Shown here piece after piece: positions 46,552-54,787 of a stretch of 64,000 nt of DNA. Origin of the DNA: Methylophilus methylotrophus DSM 46235 = ATCC 53528 (GTDB lineage: Bacteria > Pseudomonadota > Gammaproteobacteria > Burkholderiales > Methylophilaceae). The stretch lies in the NCBI RefSeq assembly GCF_000378225.1, contig NZ_KB905141.1, positions 1 to 64,000 on the forward strand. Reading direction: 5' to 3'. The notes under the pieces were generated by a model. It was not told where the DNA came from. It ran no database searches and saw only the letters and a list, made by a program, of their open reading frames with translations. How positions within the stretch are numbered: position 1 is the first letter of the stretch; each line of letters starts with the position of its first letter. The translations under genes were made by a program, and so were the position numbers.

Positions 46552-46961
46552 GAGTTCGCTTCCATTTTTTGACTGACTGCCTTGAGCACGCGGGCACGCA
46601 GCTGCGTGCTGCTGATGCCCTCGGTTCTCGGCAGGATATGTAATTTGTCGGCTGCAATCGGGTTGCTGTTATCGTGACCGTGTACCAGTAAATCAATCTG
46701 GTGCAACGCTAAAAAAGCATCGTCTAGCAGCCATGGGCTGGGCACCACTTCGTCCACATCACGCATGGCCAACAGTACTTCTGCGCGCGCAGCATAATTG
46801 AGTTCGGGCTCGTATCCCTTTTTACTACGAATCTCTTCATCGGTGGTCAGGGCGACCACCACATGACCCAATTTCTTGGCGGCTTTTAAGAGGCGCACAT
46901 GGCCATGGTGGATCAGTGTGGCTGACATATCGACCATAATGCGTTTTTGTGGTGACGTCAT
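46548..46961 (-). CDS. Cytidylyltransferase, PntC/TagD-like
   Basis: 137 residues, the full length of small cytidylyltransferases. It carries HHGH (HxGH motif, residues 18-21) and RTEGISST (about 112-119), the two CTP-binding signatures. TagD-type enzymes activate glycerol-3-phosphate; PntC-type enzymes activate 2-aminoethylphosphonate to CMP-AEP. Placed directly after the phosphonate aminotransferase with a four-base overlap, the PntC role is the better fit. Confidence 0.82.
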   Translation of the reverse strand: MTSPQKRIMVDMSATLIHHGHVRLLKAAKKLGHVVVALTTDEEIRSKKGYEPELNYAARAEVLLAMRDVDEVVPSPWLLDDAFLALHQIDLLVHGHDNSNPIAADKLHILPRTEGISSTQLRARVLKAVSQKMEANS

Positions 46962-47947
46962 GGCTGTAACTCCAGTAAATCAAGAATTTCGCCGCGTGCC
47001 TGGCTGCCCAGGTGTGCCTCTCCCAAATGACAGACCACGCTACCACGGCTGATGCCGCGAGGTTGGTATAGCACTGCACGTGCATCCTGGCTGGTTACCT
47101 TGGCATCGACCCAGGTACATAAGGTGGGTTGGTAGTGCATTGGATGCGTGGCATAAGATACAATCTTTTTCAGCATCCTGGCCTTGTTGATAAACACAGC
47201 CTCGCGTAAATCAGCATGTTTAGGTAGCACCTCATATAAAGAGGCGATGGCGTGGTAGGGACCCGTCATGCGCCGATCGAGGTGTGTGGCCAGGCTGAGG
47301 TAAAACGAATCGATTTCGTTTTTAGGTAATTGGTTAAAAGCAATAAATGAGGCGCCTGTCAGGCCAAATAGCCCTTTGCAAGAACTGTAGGCAATGACCT
47401 CTGCCAACCCGTGATCAGATTCCAGACCGATAGAGGCAGTCGCGTCCAGCATTAACTGGGCCCTCACACGGTCTGCCAGGGCGCGCAAATCGCCTATGGG
47501 TAACAATAATCCGGCACTGGTTTCTGTATAGCAAGCCACTACCCAGTCGTAGTTGCCACTGATGGTGGTGATTTCTTGCCAGTCACAGACCGTTACAGAT
47601 GACACCTGGCCGACATGACGCTGTGCCATTTGTGCAAAGCTGACCAGGCGCTGTGCGTAATAGCCGCTGTCTACAACCAATACCTTGCCATACAGAAAGT
47701 TAAGGCTGGCAATTTCAAGCGCCAGGCTGGCAGAACCTTGCAAACGCGCAATTTGGGCGTGGCCGGTCATGGTTTTCAATGCTGAGAGCACAGCCTCATC
47801 TACCTGGCTGTAATCCTGGTCACCACGGCCAAAACAGGGCCGCAGACCGAGCAGGTTTTCCTCCAGCAAACTGGCTGGCCCCGCTGTGAACAGCGCTTTG
47901 CGTGCATTTTGCGAATAGACATGGCTATGAATGGTGACTTCAGGCAT
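46958..47947 (-). CDS. Phosphonate-pathway aminotransferase (2-aminoethylphosphonate-forming, PhnW-like)
   Basis: 329 residues of PLP fold type I, class V. The LFTAGPASLLEENLLG opening is that of the PhnW/serine-glyoxylate aminotransferase group, and SSCKGLFGLTGA near residue 150 contains the candidate PLP Lys. It should convert phosphonoacetaldehyde to 2-aminoethylphosphonate, using an amino donor. It is shorter than classic PhnW (about 365). Starts 8 bp inside the end of the decarboxylase gene. Confidence 0.82.
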   Translation of the reverse strand: MPEVTIHSHVYSQNARKALFTAGPASLLEENLLGLRPCFGRGDQDYSQVDEAVLSALKTMTGHAQIARLQGSASLALEIASLNFLYGKVLVVDSGYYAQRLVSFAQMAQRHVGQVSSVTVCDWQEITTISGNYDWVVACYTETSAGLLLPIGDLRALADRVRAQLMLDATASIGLESDHGLAEVIAYSSCKGLFGLTGASFIAFNQLPKNEIDSFYLSLATHLDRRMTGPYHAIASLYEVLPKHADLREAVFINKARMLKKIVSYATHPMHYQPTLCTWVDAKVTSQDARAVLYQPRGISRGSVVCHLGEAHLGSQARGEILDLLELQP

Positions 47948-49115
47948 ATTCCACCTCGTTTAAAAACTGCATGAAGTCTTGTTTGTTTTGTGTTGGGGTG
48001 CGCGTTGGACGGCCCAAATCTGCACGTGCGCCTTTACGGCACAGCACTTCTATAAAGCTGCTTTTTCCACTGTGCACTGCCTGTTGCAAGACAGTTTTTA
48101 GATCTTCTGTCCTAGAAACACTGAAAACCTGTGCATAACCCGCAGCACTGGCAATCTCAGCCAATGGTAATTGTGCGGCGATGGTAGGCTGTCCACCGAC
48201 GGAATCATGGGCACCATTGTTTAATACGATATGCAGCAGATTAGATTGCTGTGCACTGATGGTCAGGCTGCCCATATGCATGAGCATAGCGCCATCGCCA
48301 TCAATACAAATGACTTGTCGGTCTGGCTGCGCCAGGGCAATGCCGCAGGCAATCTGTGAAGCATGCCCCATGCCGCCTACCGTGAGGAAGTCACGGCTAT
48401 GTCCGGCCTGCTGGGATTTACGGTATTCAAATAGCTCACGTGAGGCCATGCCGGTGGTGGCTACCACTGCCGCCTCTGCTGGTAATGCCGACACAATCTG
48501 CTGGATCATGTGTTCGCGGCTTTCCAGTGTAGGCAATTTGTCAGCCAGTGTGGCGACCGTTTCAGGTTTTGTTTCTGCTTTTTTGTAGGGCGCAAAGCTC
48601 TGTTTGCGTACCACCAGGGCAACCGGGCCTTGACGCTCAATCGCCTGATTCAATAATGCCTGAATTTGTGCATGGGCAGTCTGGATATCGCTGGTCATGA
48701 CCTGGTATGGAATATCCATGACGTCCAGCTGAGACAGCGTGATCTGGCCTTGTTTGACATGCTGGGGTTCGTCGTGGATCTGCTGGCCATGCTCATCGAG
48801 TTCGCCACGCCAGCCGATGACCAGTAACATAGGAATACCGTAGACTTGTGGATCTGCCAATGACGCAATCGGATTAACGATATTGCCGAGGCCGGAATTT
48901 TGCATATAGACCAAGGCTGGTTGTCTGGTTGCGAGGTATTGACCGATGGCTAACCCGATGGCGCCACCTTCATTGGCTGCGATCACATGCTGGCCTGCGG
49001 CCAGTTTGTCTGAAAAGCAGGCGCATAGCTCTTTGAGTAACGAGTCAGGGACGCCTGCAAAGAACTGCACCTGTTCGGCTTGCAACGCGCTTAAAAAGTC
49101 CTCGGCATGTATCAT
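47940..49115 (-). CDS. Phosphonopyruvate decarboxylase
   Basis: 391 residues, thiamine-diphosphate dependent. GVPDSLLKELC near 20, NEGGAIGLAIG near 45 with the cofactor-activating Glu, QNSGLGNIVNP near 72, and GDGAMLMHMG...NNGAHDSVGG for the Mg-diphosphate site (about 274-312) follow the pattern of phosphonopyruvate and sulfopyruvate decarboxylases. It makes phosphonoacetaldehyde, pulling the unfavourable PEP mutase reaction forward. 26 bp after the PEP mutase gene. Confidence 0.92.
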   Translation of the reverse strand: MIHAEDFLSALQAEQVQFFAGVPDSLLKELCACFSDKLAAGQHVIAANEGGAIGLAIGQYLATRQPALVYMQNSGLGNIVNPIASLADPQVYGIPMLLVIGWRGELDEHGQQIHDEPQHVKQGQITLSQLDVMDIPYQVMTSDIQTAHAQIQALLNQAIERQGPVALVVRKQSFAPYKKAETKPETVATLADKLPTLESREHMIQQIVSALPAEAAVVATTGMASRELFEYRKSQQAGHSRDFLTVGGMGHASQIACGIALAQPDRQVICIDGDGAMLMHMGSLTISAQQSNLLHIVLNNGAHDSVGGQPTIAAQLPLAEIASAAGYAQVFSVSRTEDLKTVLQQAVHSGKSSFIEVLCRKGARADLGRPTRTPTQNKQDFMQFLNEVEYA

Positions 49116-49141
49116 GTTGGTCTCCGCTTATTTGGTGACGC

Positions 49142-50440
49142 CTATTTAGTGCCTGGGATCAGTTCCAGTACATCGTTAATCGACATCAGGCTGGACTCAA
49201 TTTCTGCGGTCCTGCCGTTTTTAAGGATTTCCATGGCCGCATTTTGCATGGCCGGATAGGCCGCACGCATCATGTGGTTGGCATAAATGACCAGATTGAA
49301 ACCGCGCAAGGCCAGTTCTTCTTCCGTCACGGTGTTGTAACTGGTGGGCACACACACTAAAGGTGTCGTTGGGAACTCTGATTTGAAAATCTTGGCGAAT
49401 TCAAAGACTTCGTCTGGCGTTTTCTGGCGGCTGTGAATCATGATGCCGTCTACACCCGCACCGACGTAGGCTTGTGCGCGTTGCACGGCATCGGCAATGC
49501 CTTTTTCCAGAATCAGGCTCTCGATACGCGCAATCACCATAAAATCATCGCTGACGCGTGCAGCGCGCCCAGCAGCGATTTTTTCGCAGAAAGGCTCGAT
49601 CTCGTCCTGCAATTGCGGTACTTCATTACCAAACAATGAATTCTTTTTGAGGCCGATCTTGTCTTCGATGATGGTGGCAGAAATACCCAGGCGTTCCATG
49701 CTGCGCACATTGAGTTCAAAATGCTCCAGTTTGCCGCCGGTATCGGCGTCCATAATTAAAGGTTTGGTGGTGACATCAAAGATGTCATTGATATTGGATA
49801 AGCGGCTATTGATCTCGACCGCTTCAATATCAGGTTTGCCACGCGCGGTAGAGTCTGTGAGTGAACTGGACCAGAACCCGTCAAACTGGCAGGTTTTGCC
49901 ATTGCGTTGTGCGGTGACGTGTTCGGCAATCAATGCCGAGATCGGGTTATGCGCTTCAATAAAGCGTGAAAGCGGTTTAACCGTCAGCAAACGTTTCAAG
50001 GTGCGGCGGCGGATATCCGGTGTGGTACCGAGGGCCTGGATCTGGCTCAGCATTTCATTGGAAGACACACCGCGTGTATAAGGAATCTCAATCAGGTGGC
50101 CGCCGTATTCCGCCAGCGCTGCACGGGCGCGGTCACGGTAGGGGACTAATGGCCCTTCCAGCCAGTCGTCGCCATGCACCATGATGTCAGGTTTGTATTT
50201 AAGCAGGTTGGGGGCGTAATCCCATTCTTCCTGTGGCACGACATTCACCACACCGCGGATATTGCTGACGATCTGTTTGCGCTGTTCGTAGGTCAGGTAG
50301 GGCAGGCGTTTATGATCTGCCACCGCTGCGTCTGACAATAGGCCAATGGTCACGTCGCCATACTTCCTCGCCTGCTCAATAATATTGATATGGCCATGGT
50401 GCAGAATATCTACGGTCATACCTACATAAACGGATGCCAT
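49142..50440 (-). CDS. pepM: Cytidylyltransferase-PEP mutase fusion
   Basis: 432 residues from the ATG at 50440, chosen for AAGGAG six bases before it. Residues 1-140 are a cytidylyltransferase domain with HHGH (about 14-17) and YTRGVSSNEM (about 123-132). Residues ~160-432 are PEP mutase, with DADTGG and the diagnostic EDKIGLKKNS (about 258-267) that marks mutases rather than lyases. PEP mutase forms the C-P bond, phosphoenolpyruvate to phosphonopyruvate, and is the marker of phosphonate synthesis. It is the first gene of the operon. Such fusions are known in other bacteria. Confidence 0.95.
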   Translation of the reverse strand: MASVYVGMTVDILHHGHINIIEQARKYGDVTIGLLSDAAVADHKRLPYLTYEQRKQIVSNIRGVVNVVPQEEWDYAPNLLKYKPDIMVHGDDWLEGPLVPYRDRARAALAEYGGHLIEIPYTRGVSSNEMLSQIQALGTTPDIRRRTLKRLLTVKPLSRFIEAHNPISALIAEHVTAQRNGKTCQFDGFWSSSLTDSTARGKPDIEAVEINSRLSNINDIFDVTTKPLIMDADTGGKLEHFELNVRSMERLGISATIIEDKIGLKKNSLFGNEVPQLQDEIEPFCEKIAAGRAARVSDDFMVIARIESLILEKGIADAVQRAQAYVGAGVDGIMIHSRQKTPDEVFEFAKIFKSEFPTTPLVCVPTSYNTVTEEELALRGFNLVIYANHMMRAAYPAMQNAAMEILKNGRTAEIESSLMSINDVLELIPGTK

Positions 50441-50941
50441 GCAAAACTCCTTCATAATCTTTGCTACCTAAATATAAAGGCATATATAAGGTATGCGAAA
50501 TGGATAGCCTGATTATGGATGGCTTTGTTGTGGAATGATTTGTAGATAAGCGCGGAAAAGGGGCCTTAAATCTTATGAGAGATGGGTGGCATGAATGCTT
50601 GTTGGCTAAGGGTGTCTTTAAAAGCCGAATTAAGACTGATTCTCTGTTTAGCTCGGTTAATAGTGATGGCGTTTCTTTTTATAGAATGCATTGGTATTAA
50701 CAATTTTGTGCAGTTTTTGATTAAAGGCTAAAGATTTTGGTGGAGGGGTCGTAAATAGTTTCAAGTGCATGATTGATCGAAAAAGAAATTTGCAACAAGT
50801 ATTAAAGAAATTTCGCAAGCGGTCGATAACACAACTAACAACGCTAGATAGCAAACATTAAGTGGTAAATAGCGATCAACGTTGAAAGTAACATGACGAT
50901 TTGACACTTAACTGGATATACGACTCTAAAGGAGATTTAAC
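50441..50941. other. 501-bp divergent intergenic region, pepM and fliC
   Basis: Separates the divergently read pepM and flagellin genes. It contains the sigma-28 promoter of fliC, a ~110-base fliC leader ending in AAAGGAG, and must hold the promoter of the phosphonate operon, for which I see no clear consensus. A minus-strand frame at 50657-50854 does not look coding. Confidence 0.6.
50803..50829 (+). promoter_or_regulatory. Sigma-28 (FliA) promoter of fliC
   Basis: TAAAGAAA (50803-50810), exactly 11 bases, then GTCGATAA (50822-50829), one mismatch from the sigma-28 -10 consensus GCCGATAA. Late flagellar genes are read from such promoters after hook completion. The leader is about 105 bases. 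Confidence 0.85.
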
Positions 50942-51739
50942 ATGGCTTCAGTAATTAACACCAACCTGGCTTCATTGAACGCACAACGTAACCTGACTGC
51001 TAACCAGTCAAGCCTGAATACTTCTATTCAACGCTTGTCTTCTGGTCTGCGTATTAACAGCGCTAAAGACGACGCGGCTGGTATGGCGATTGCAACCCGT
51101 ATGGACTCACAAGTTCGCGGTATGGAAGTTGCAACACGTAACGCAAACGACGCGATTTCTTTCCTGCAAACTGCAGAAGGTGGTTTGGCAAGTGCAACCG
51201 ATGCATTGCAACGTATGCGTGAACTGGCTGTACAGGCTGCTAACGGTTCCTACAGTTCAGGTGACCGTGCAAACCTGAATACAGAATTCTCACAACTGAA
51301 GTCAGAACTGACTCGTTTGGGTACAGCAACCAAATTTAACGGCCAGGCAGCCTTTGGTACAGGTTATAGCTTCCAGATTGGTGCTGACAGCGGGGATACC
51401 ATCAGCGTGGCTTCTGTTGCAGCGGCTTCCCTCAGTGGTTCCTTGTCTACAGCATCAGCAGCTTCAGCCGCAATTACTGCGATTGACGCACAGTTGACAA
51501 CTTTGAACACTAACCGTGCGACTTTGGGTGCTTACCAGAACCGTTTCGCTTCCGTAGTGAACAACCTGGGTGTGGCTGGTGAGAACATGGCAGCTGCCAA
51601 GTCCCGTATCACTGACGCTGACTTTGCTGCAGAAACCGCCAAGATGACACGTGCACAGATTCTGCAACAAGCTGGTACTGCGATGTTGGCACAAGCGAAC
51701 CAGTTACCTAACAACGTGATGTCATTACTGAGAGGTTAA
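50942..51739 (+). CDS. fliC: Flagellin
   Basis: 265 residues, unusually compact: the conserved N-terminal D0/D1 (MASVINTNLASLNAQRNL, LSSGLRINSAKDDAAGMAIA) and C-terminal D1/D0 (AAKSRITDADFAAETAKMT, ending VMSLLRG) with only a short centre and no D2/D3. The middle (about residues 150-182) is rich in Ser, Thr and Ala, offering candidate O-glycosylation sites. It polymerises into the flagellar filament. AAAGGAG precedes the ATG. Confidence 0.97.
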   Translation: MASVINTNLASLNAQRNLTANQSSLNTSIQRLSSGLRINSAKDDAAGMAIATRMDSQVRGMEVATRNANDAISFLQTAEGGLASATDALQRMRELAVQAANGSYSSGDRANLNTEFSQLKSELTRLGTATKFNGQAAFGTGYSFQIGADSGDTISVASVAAASLSGSLSTASAASAAITAIDAQLTTLNTNRATLGAYQNRFASVVNNLGVAGENMAAAKSRITDADFAAETAKMTRAQILQQAGTAMLAQANQLPNNVMSLLRG

Positions 51740-51759
51740 TTCATCCGATGGTAATGCTA

Positions 51760-51786
51760 AATCCACAGGCCTAGCTCCTGTGGATT
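51760..51786 (+). terminator. Hairpin between fliC and flaG
   Basis: A perfect 10-bp stem AATCCACAGG/CCTGTGGATT (51760-51769, 51777-51786) with a 7-base loop but only a short T tail. It may act as a partial terminator or as an mRNA 3' stabiliser, allowing more flagellin than FlaG/FliD to be made. Confidence 0.65.
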
Positions 51787-51811
51787 TGGCCTAGGTAAAA
51801 GGAGCAGCATC

Positions 51812-52156
51812 ATGAGTGATTCAACAGTCAGTGGTGTCGGTGGTGGTTTACAGGGAATCCGGGCAACCAGCAGTTTGAAGCTGGTTAAATATGCTGAGGC
51901 TTCCTCTGAAGGCGCTGCCGTAGATGTGAATGATAAAGCTGCACTGAGTGGTGCAGTGAAGAAGTTAAATGAGTATGTAGCCCCGGCGTTACAAACGATA
52001 GAGTTTTCTATCGATGAGGATACCGACCGTATCATTGTGAAAGTGGTGGATACCGAAACACAACAGGTATTGCGCCAGATTCCCAATGAAGAAGTGTTGG
52101 CTATCAGTAAAACGCTGGATAAATTACGTGGGCTGGTGGTGAGACAAACAGCCTGA
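51812..52156 (+). CDS. flaG: Flagellar protein FlaG
   Basis: 114 residues. The C-terminal half has the FlaG pattern LQTIEFSIDEDTDRIIVKVVD followed by VLRQIPNEEVL. FlaG affects filament length in several bacteria. AAAGGAG is near the start. It lies between fliC and fliD as is usual. Confidence 0.88.
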   Translation: MSDSTVSGVGGGLQGIRATSSLKLVKYAEASSEGAAVDVNDKAALSGAVKKLNEYVAPALQTIEFSIDEDTDRIIVKVVDTETQQVLRQIPNEEVLAISKTLDKLRGLVVRQTA

Positions 52157-52190
52157 TATCGCGTTTAAATAAAAGGTTGGGAGATTAAAA

Positions 52191-53870
52191 ATGGCATCAA
52201 TTGTATCCTCTACAGGCGCATCTGGCCTGCCGATTGATTCGTTGGTCACAGCTCAAATGCAGATTGAGCAGCAGCCTCTCACCGCTATTAAAACCAAGAT
52301 ATCCTCTTACAACACCAAACTCTCCGCTTACAGTACGCTTAAAAGCGGATTAAGTACTTTTCAGACTGCGGTAGACAAGTTAGCCACAGCAGCTAAATTC
52401 AATGCCCAGACAGTGACTGCCTCTGATAGCAATACCATCAGTGCGACTGCTGATGGGACTGCAGTCAAGGGCAGCTATAATGTGAGCGTCACGCAATTGG
52501 CGACCTCGCAGAAGCTTGCATCTGCCGCTTACAGTAGCACCACAGACATTATCGGTACAGGAAAGCTGACGATCTCTTTTGGCACCTACACCGCCGCAGA
52601 CGGCGGTACGCCAGCCTCATTCACAGCCAATGGCAGCAAATCCGATATCGAGATTGACATCACTTCCAGCAACAATACGCTGGCAGGGATACGCGATGCG
52701 ATTAATGCCAAAAATGCTTCTGTCACCGCTTCCATCGTCAATGATGGCAGTGGCAACCGCCTGGTGATTACCTCCAAGGATACCGGGGAGGTCAATAGCC
52801 TGAAGATTTCGGTGACGGATAATGATGGTAATAATACCGATAGCAACGGCCTGTCTGCTTTGGCCTATGATCCGCTTGCCACCAGCAATAACATGACCCA
52901 GCTGGTCGCGGCAAAGAATGCATTGCTTACTGTAGACGGCTTGAACATCAGCAAGTCAAGCAATACCATTTCTGATGTCATCCAGGGCGTGACTCTGACC
53001 TTGAAAGGTGTCACATCCACGGCTAATGCACTGAGCGTCGATACAGATACGACGACGATACAGAGTTCGGTACAGAGTTTCGTAGATGCCTATAATTCGC
53101 TGAATACCAGCATGCGTAACCTCACCAAGTTTGTGTCGGCAGGTTCGAGCGCCAATGGCGTGTTACTCGGCGACTCTACCGCACGCAATATGATGGTGAA
53201 GCTTAAGTCCATGCTATCTGCCTCCTCGCCCACAGCGACGACTTATAAAACCTTGTCGGATATCGGGGTGAGTATGGGCTCGGATGGCTCATTATCGCTA
53301 GACAGTACCAAATTACAAAAAGCTATCACCAATAATGTGAGTGACGTGGCCAAGCTGTTTTCACCGTCTGCTACGACGACTGACCCACAGGTCACGTTTA
53401 TGGGCAGTAAAGCCGCTACGCAGTCAGGCACCTATGCGGTCAACATCACACAGCTAGGTGGAAATGGCGTCAACGCGATCGGTACCATTAATGGTGTGAC
53501 GGCGAATACCACTGGGTCGGTGCTGACAGGCGCGGGCGGAAATGCCAGCTATGGCTTGCAAATCAGTGTGACAGGCACAGCGACAGGTAGCCGCGGCACA
53601 ATTACGTTCAGCAAAGGCCTGGCAGGTGAGCTCAGCAGCGTATTGGGAGAGTGGCTGAAATCTGATGGTCCATTGACCACAAAAACAGACGGATTGAACT
53701 CTTCGATTAAAGATTTGAATAAAAAGGCCGATGATATTAATGCCAAGCTGCCTTCTATTGAAGCACGTTACCGCGCCCAGTATGCAAAGCTGGATGCCCT
53801 GCTCAGTAGTTTGCAAACCACAAGTACTAACCTGACTTCACAACTGGCTGCCATCGGCGCCAACAGTTAG
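52191..53870 (+). CDS. fliD: Flagellar filament cap FliD
   Basis: 559 residues. The N-terminal D0 region (GLPIDSLVTAQMQIEQQPL) and the repeated Thr/Ser-rich central domains (SVTQLATSQKLAS, TTTIQSSVQSFVDAYNSLN) and C-terminal coiled segment are typical of FliD. It caps the filament and folds incoming flagellin. It is secreted through the flagellar export system. GGGAG before the ATG. Confidence 0.93.
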   Translation: MASIVSSTGASGLPIDSLVTAQMQIEQQPLTAIKTKISSYNTKLSAYSTLKSGLSTFQTAVDKLATAAKFNAQTVTASDSNTISATADGTAVKGSYNVSVTQLATSQKLASAAYSSTTDIIGTGKLTISFGTYTAADGGTPASFTANGSKSDIEIDITSSNNTLAGIRDAINAKNASVTASIVNDGSGNRLVITSKDTGEVNSLKISVTDNDGNNTDSNGLSALAYDPLATSNNMTQLVAAKNALLTVDGLNISKSSNTISDVIQGVTLTLKGVTSTANALSVDTDTTTIQSSVQSFVDAYNSLNTSMRNLTKFVSAGSSANGVLLGDSTARNMMVKLKSMLSASSPTATTYKTLSDIGVSMGSDGSLSLDSTKLQKAITNNVSDVAKLFSPSATTTDPQVTFMGSKAATQSGTYAVNITQLGGNGVNAIGTINGVTANTTGSVLTGAGGNASYGLQISVTGTATGSRGTITFSKGLAGELSSVLGEWLKSDGPLTTKTDGLNSSIKDLNKKADDINAKLPSIEARYRAQYAKLDALLSSLQTTSTNLTSQLAAIGANS

Positions 53871-53949
53871 TCAGCTCGGTAGTTGTCTGCAGGGAGCGAT
53901 TGGCAATTGATATTAACCATGCGCTTTTAAGCAGAATACGGAGTAAAAA

Positions 53950-54453
53950 ATGTTTGGGATGAAAAAATCAGGTGTCAATGCTTATGCCAGCGTAGGGTTG
54001 GAAACCGGTGTGGTGGATGCCAGCCCATTGAAGTTGATTGTGATGTTATATGATGGCGCGATTACTGCCTGTATTCATGCTAAACAAGCCATGGCGCAGC
54101 ATGATATTGCGAAAAAAGGCCAATACCTGACCCAGGCGGTAACCATTGTAGACAGCGGTTTACGTGCCTGCCTGGACAAGCGTGCAGGCGGTGATATTGC
54201 TCAAAAACTGGATGAGCTTTACCAATATATGACACGTAGCCTGATGGAAGCCAGCGTGCGCCAGGACGTGAAAAAAGTACAGGAAATCCAGCAATTGCTC
54301 ATGGAATTAAAAGGGGCCTGGGAAGCGCTGGAGAAAACAGCCATTACCAGACCAGCCCAGGCAGACATGGCGTTAAGCCAGATGGTTGCCCAGAAAACAC
54401 ACGAATTAAAACATATGGGGCAAGCCAGCCGTCTGGCCACTGCCGGAGCTTAA
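53950..54453 (+). CDS. fliS: Flagellin chaperone FliS
   Basis: 167 residues; NAYASVGLETGVVDASPLKLIVMLYDGAI at the start and the four-helix pattern up to about residue 125 are FliS. It binds the C-terminus of flagellin in the cytoplasm and stops early polymerisation. It is 30-40 residues longer than usual, with a helical tail (KTHELKHMGQASRL) not needed in other species. Confidence 0.9.
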   Translation: MFGMKKSGVNAYASVGLETGVVDASPLKLIVMLYDGAITACIHAKQAMAQHDIAKKGQYLTQAVTIVDSGLRACLDKRAGGDIAQKLDELYQYMTRSLMEASVRQDVKKVQEIQQLLMELKGAWEALEKTAITRPAQADMALSQMVAQKTHELKHMGQASRLATAGA

Positions 54454-54454
54454 G

Positions 54455-54787
54455 ATGTCACAGGCACTGATTAATACGTATGAATCCGCTGCGAAACTGA
54501 TGGAGCAGATGCTCATTGCGGCCAGACAAAATGCCTGGGAAAAGGTGACTGAACTGGAACAATCTTACATGCTTAAGATTGAGGTAGTGAAGACACTGGA
54601 GCAGAACATGCGTCTGGCGTCTGAAAGTCTTGCACCGGAATATCATGCCCGTAAGCAAGTGCTGGTACAGAAGATCCTGGCGGATGATGCAGAAATCCGC
54701 AATCTACTGTATCCAGTGATGCACCGGATTACCGATATGATCTTTGACGCGCAGTTGCACGCGCGTATCCCACCGGATGTGACCTAG
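54455..54787 (+). CDS. fliT: FliT-like flagellar chaperone
   Basis: 110 residues, all helical, beginning one base after the fliS stop. Size, position and the LMEQMLIAARQNAWEKVTELEQSYM segment agree with FliT, the chaperone of FliD. Sequence conservation in this family is low, so context carries much of the weight. Confidence 0.75.
   Translation: MSQALINTYESAAKLMEQMLIAARQNAWEKVTELEQSYMLKIEVVKTLEQNMRLASESLAPEYHARKQVLVQKILADDAEIRNLLYPVMHRITDMIFDAQLHARIPPDVT

Noticed and set aside
50611-50635. A second sigma-28-like motif (TAAG...GCCGAATT) upstream of fliC
   Set aside because: Spacing is 9 instead of 11 and it is over 300 bp from the gene; the motif at 50803-50829 fits much better.
50657-50854. 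65-codon minus-strand frame between pepM and fliC
   Set aside because: Covers the sigma-28 promoter, composition is AT-driven (Lys, Asn, Phe), and no ribosome site is seen.
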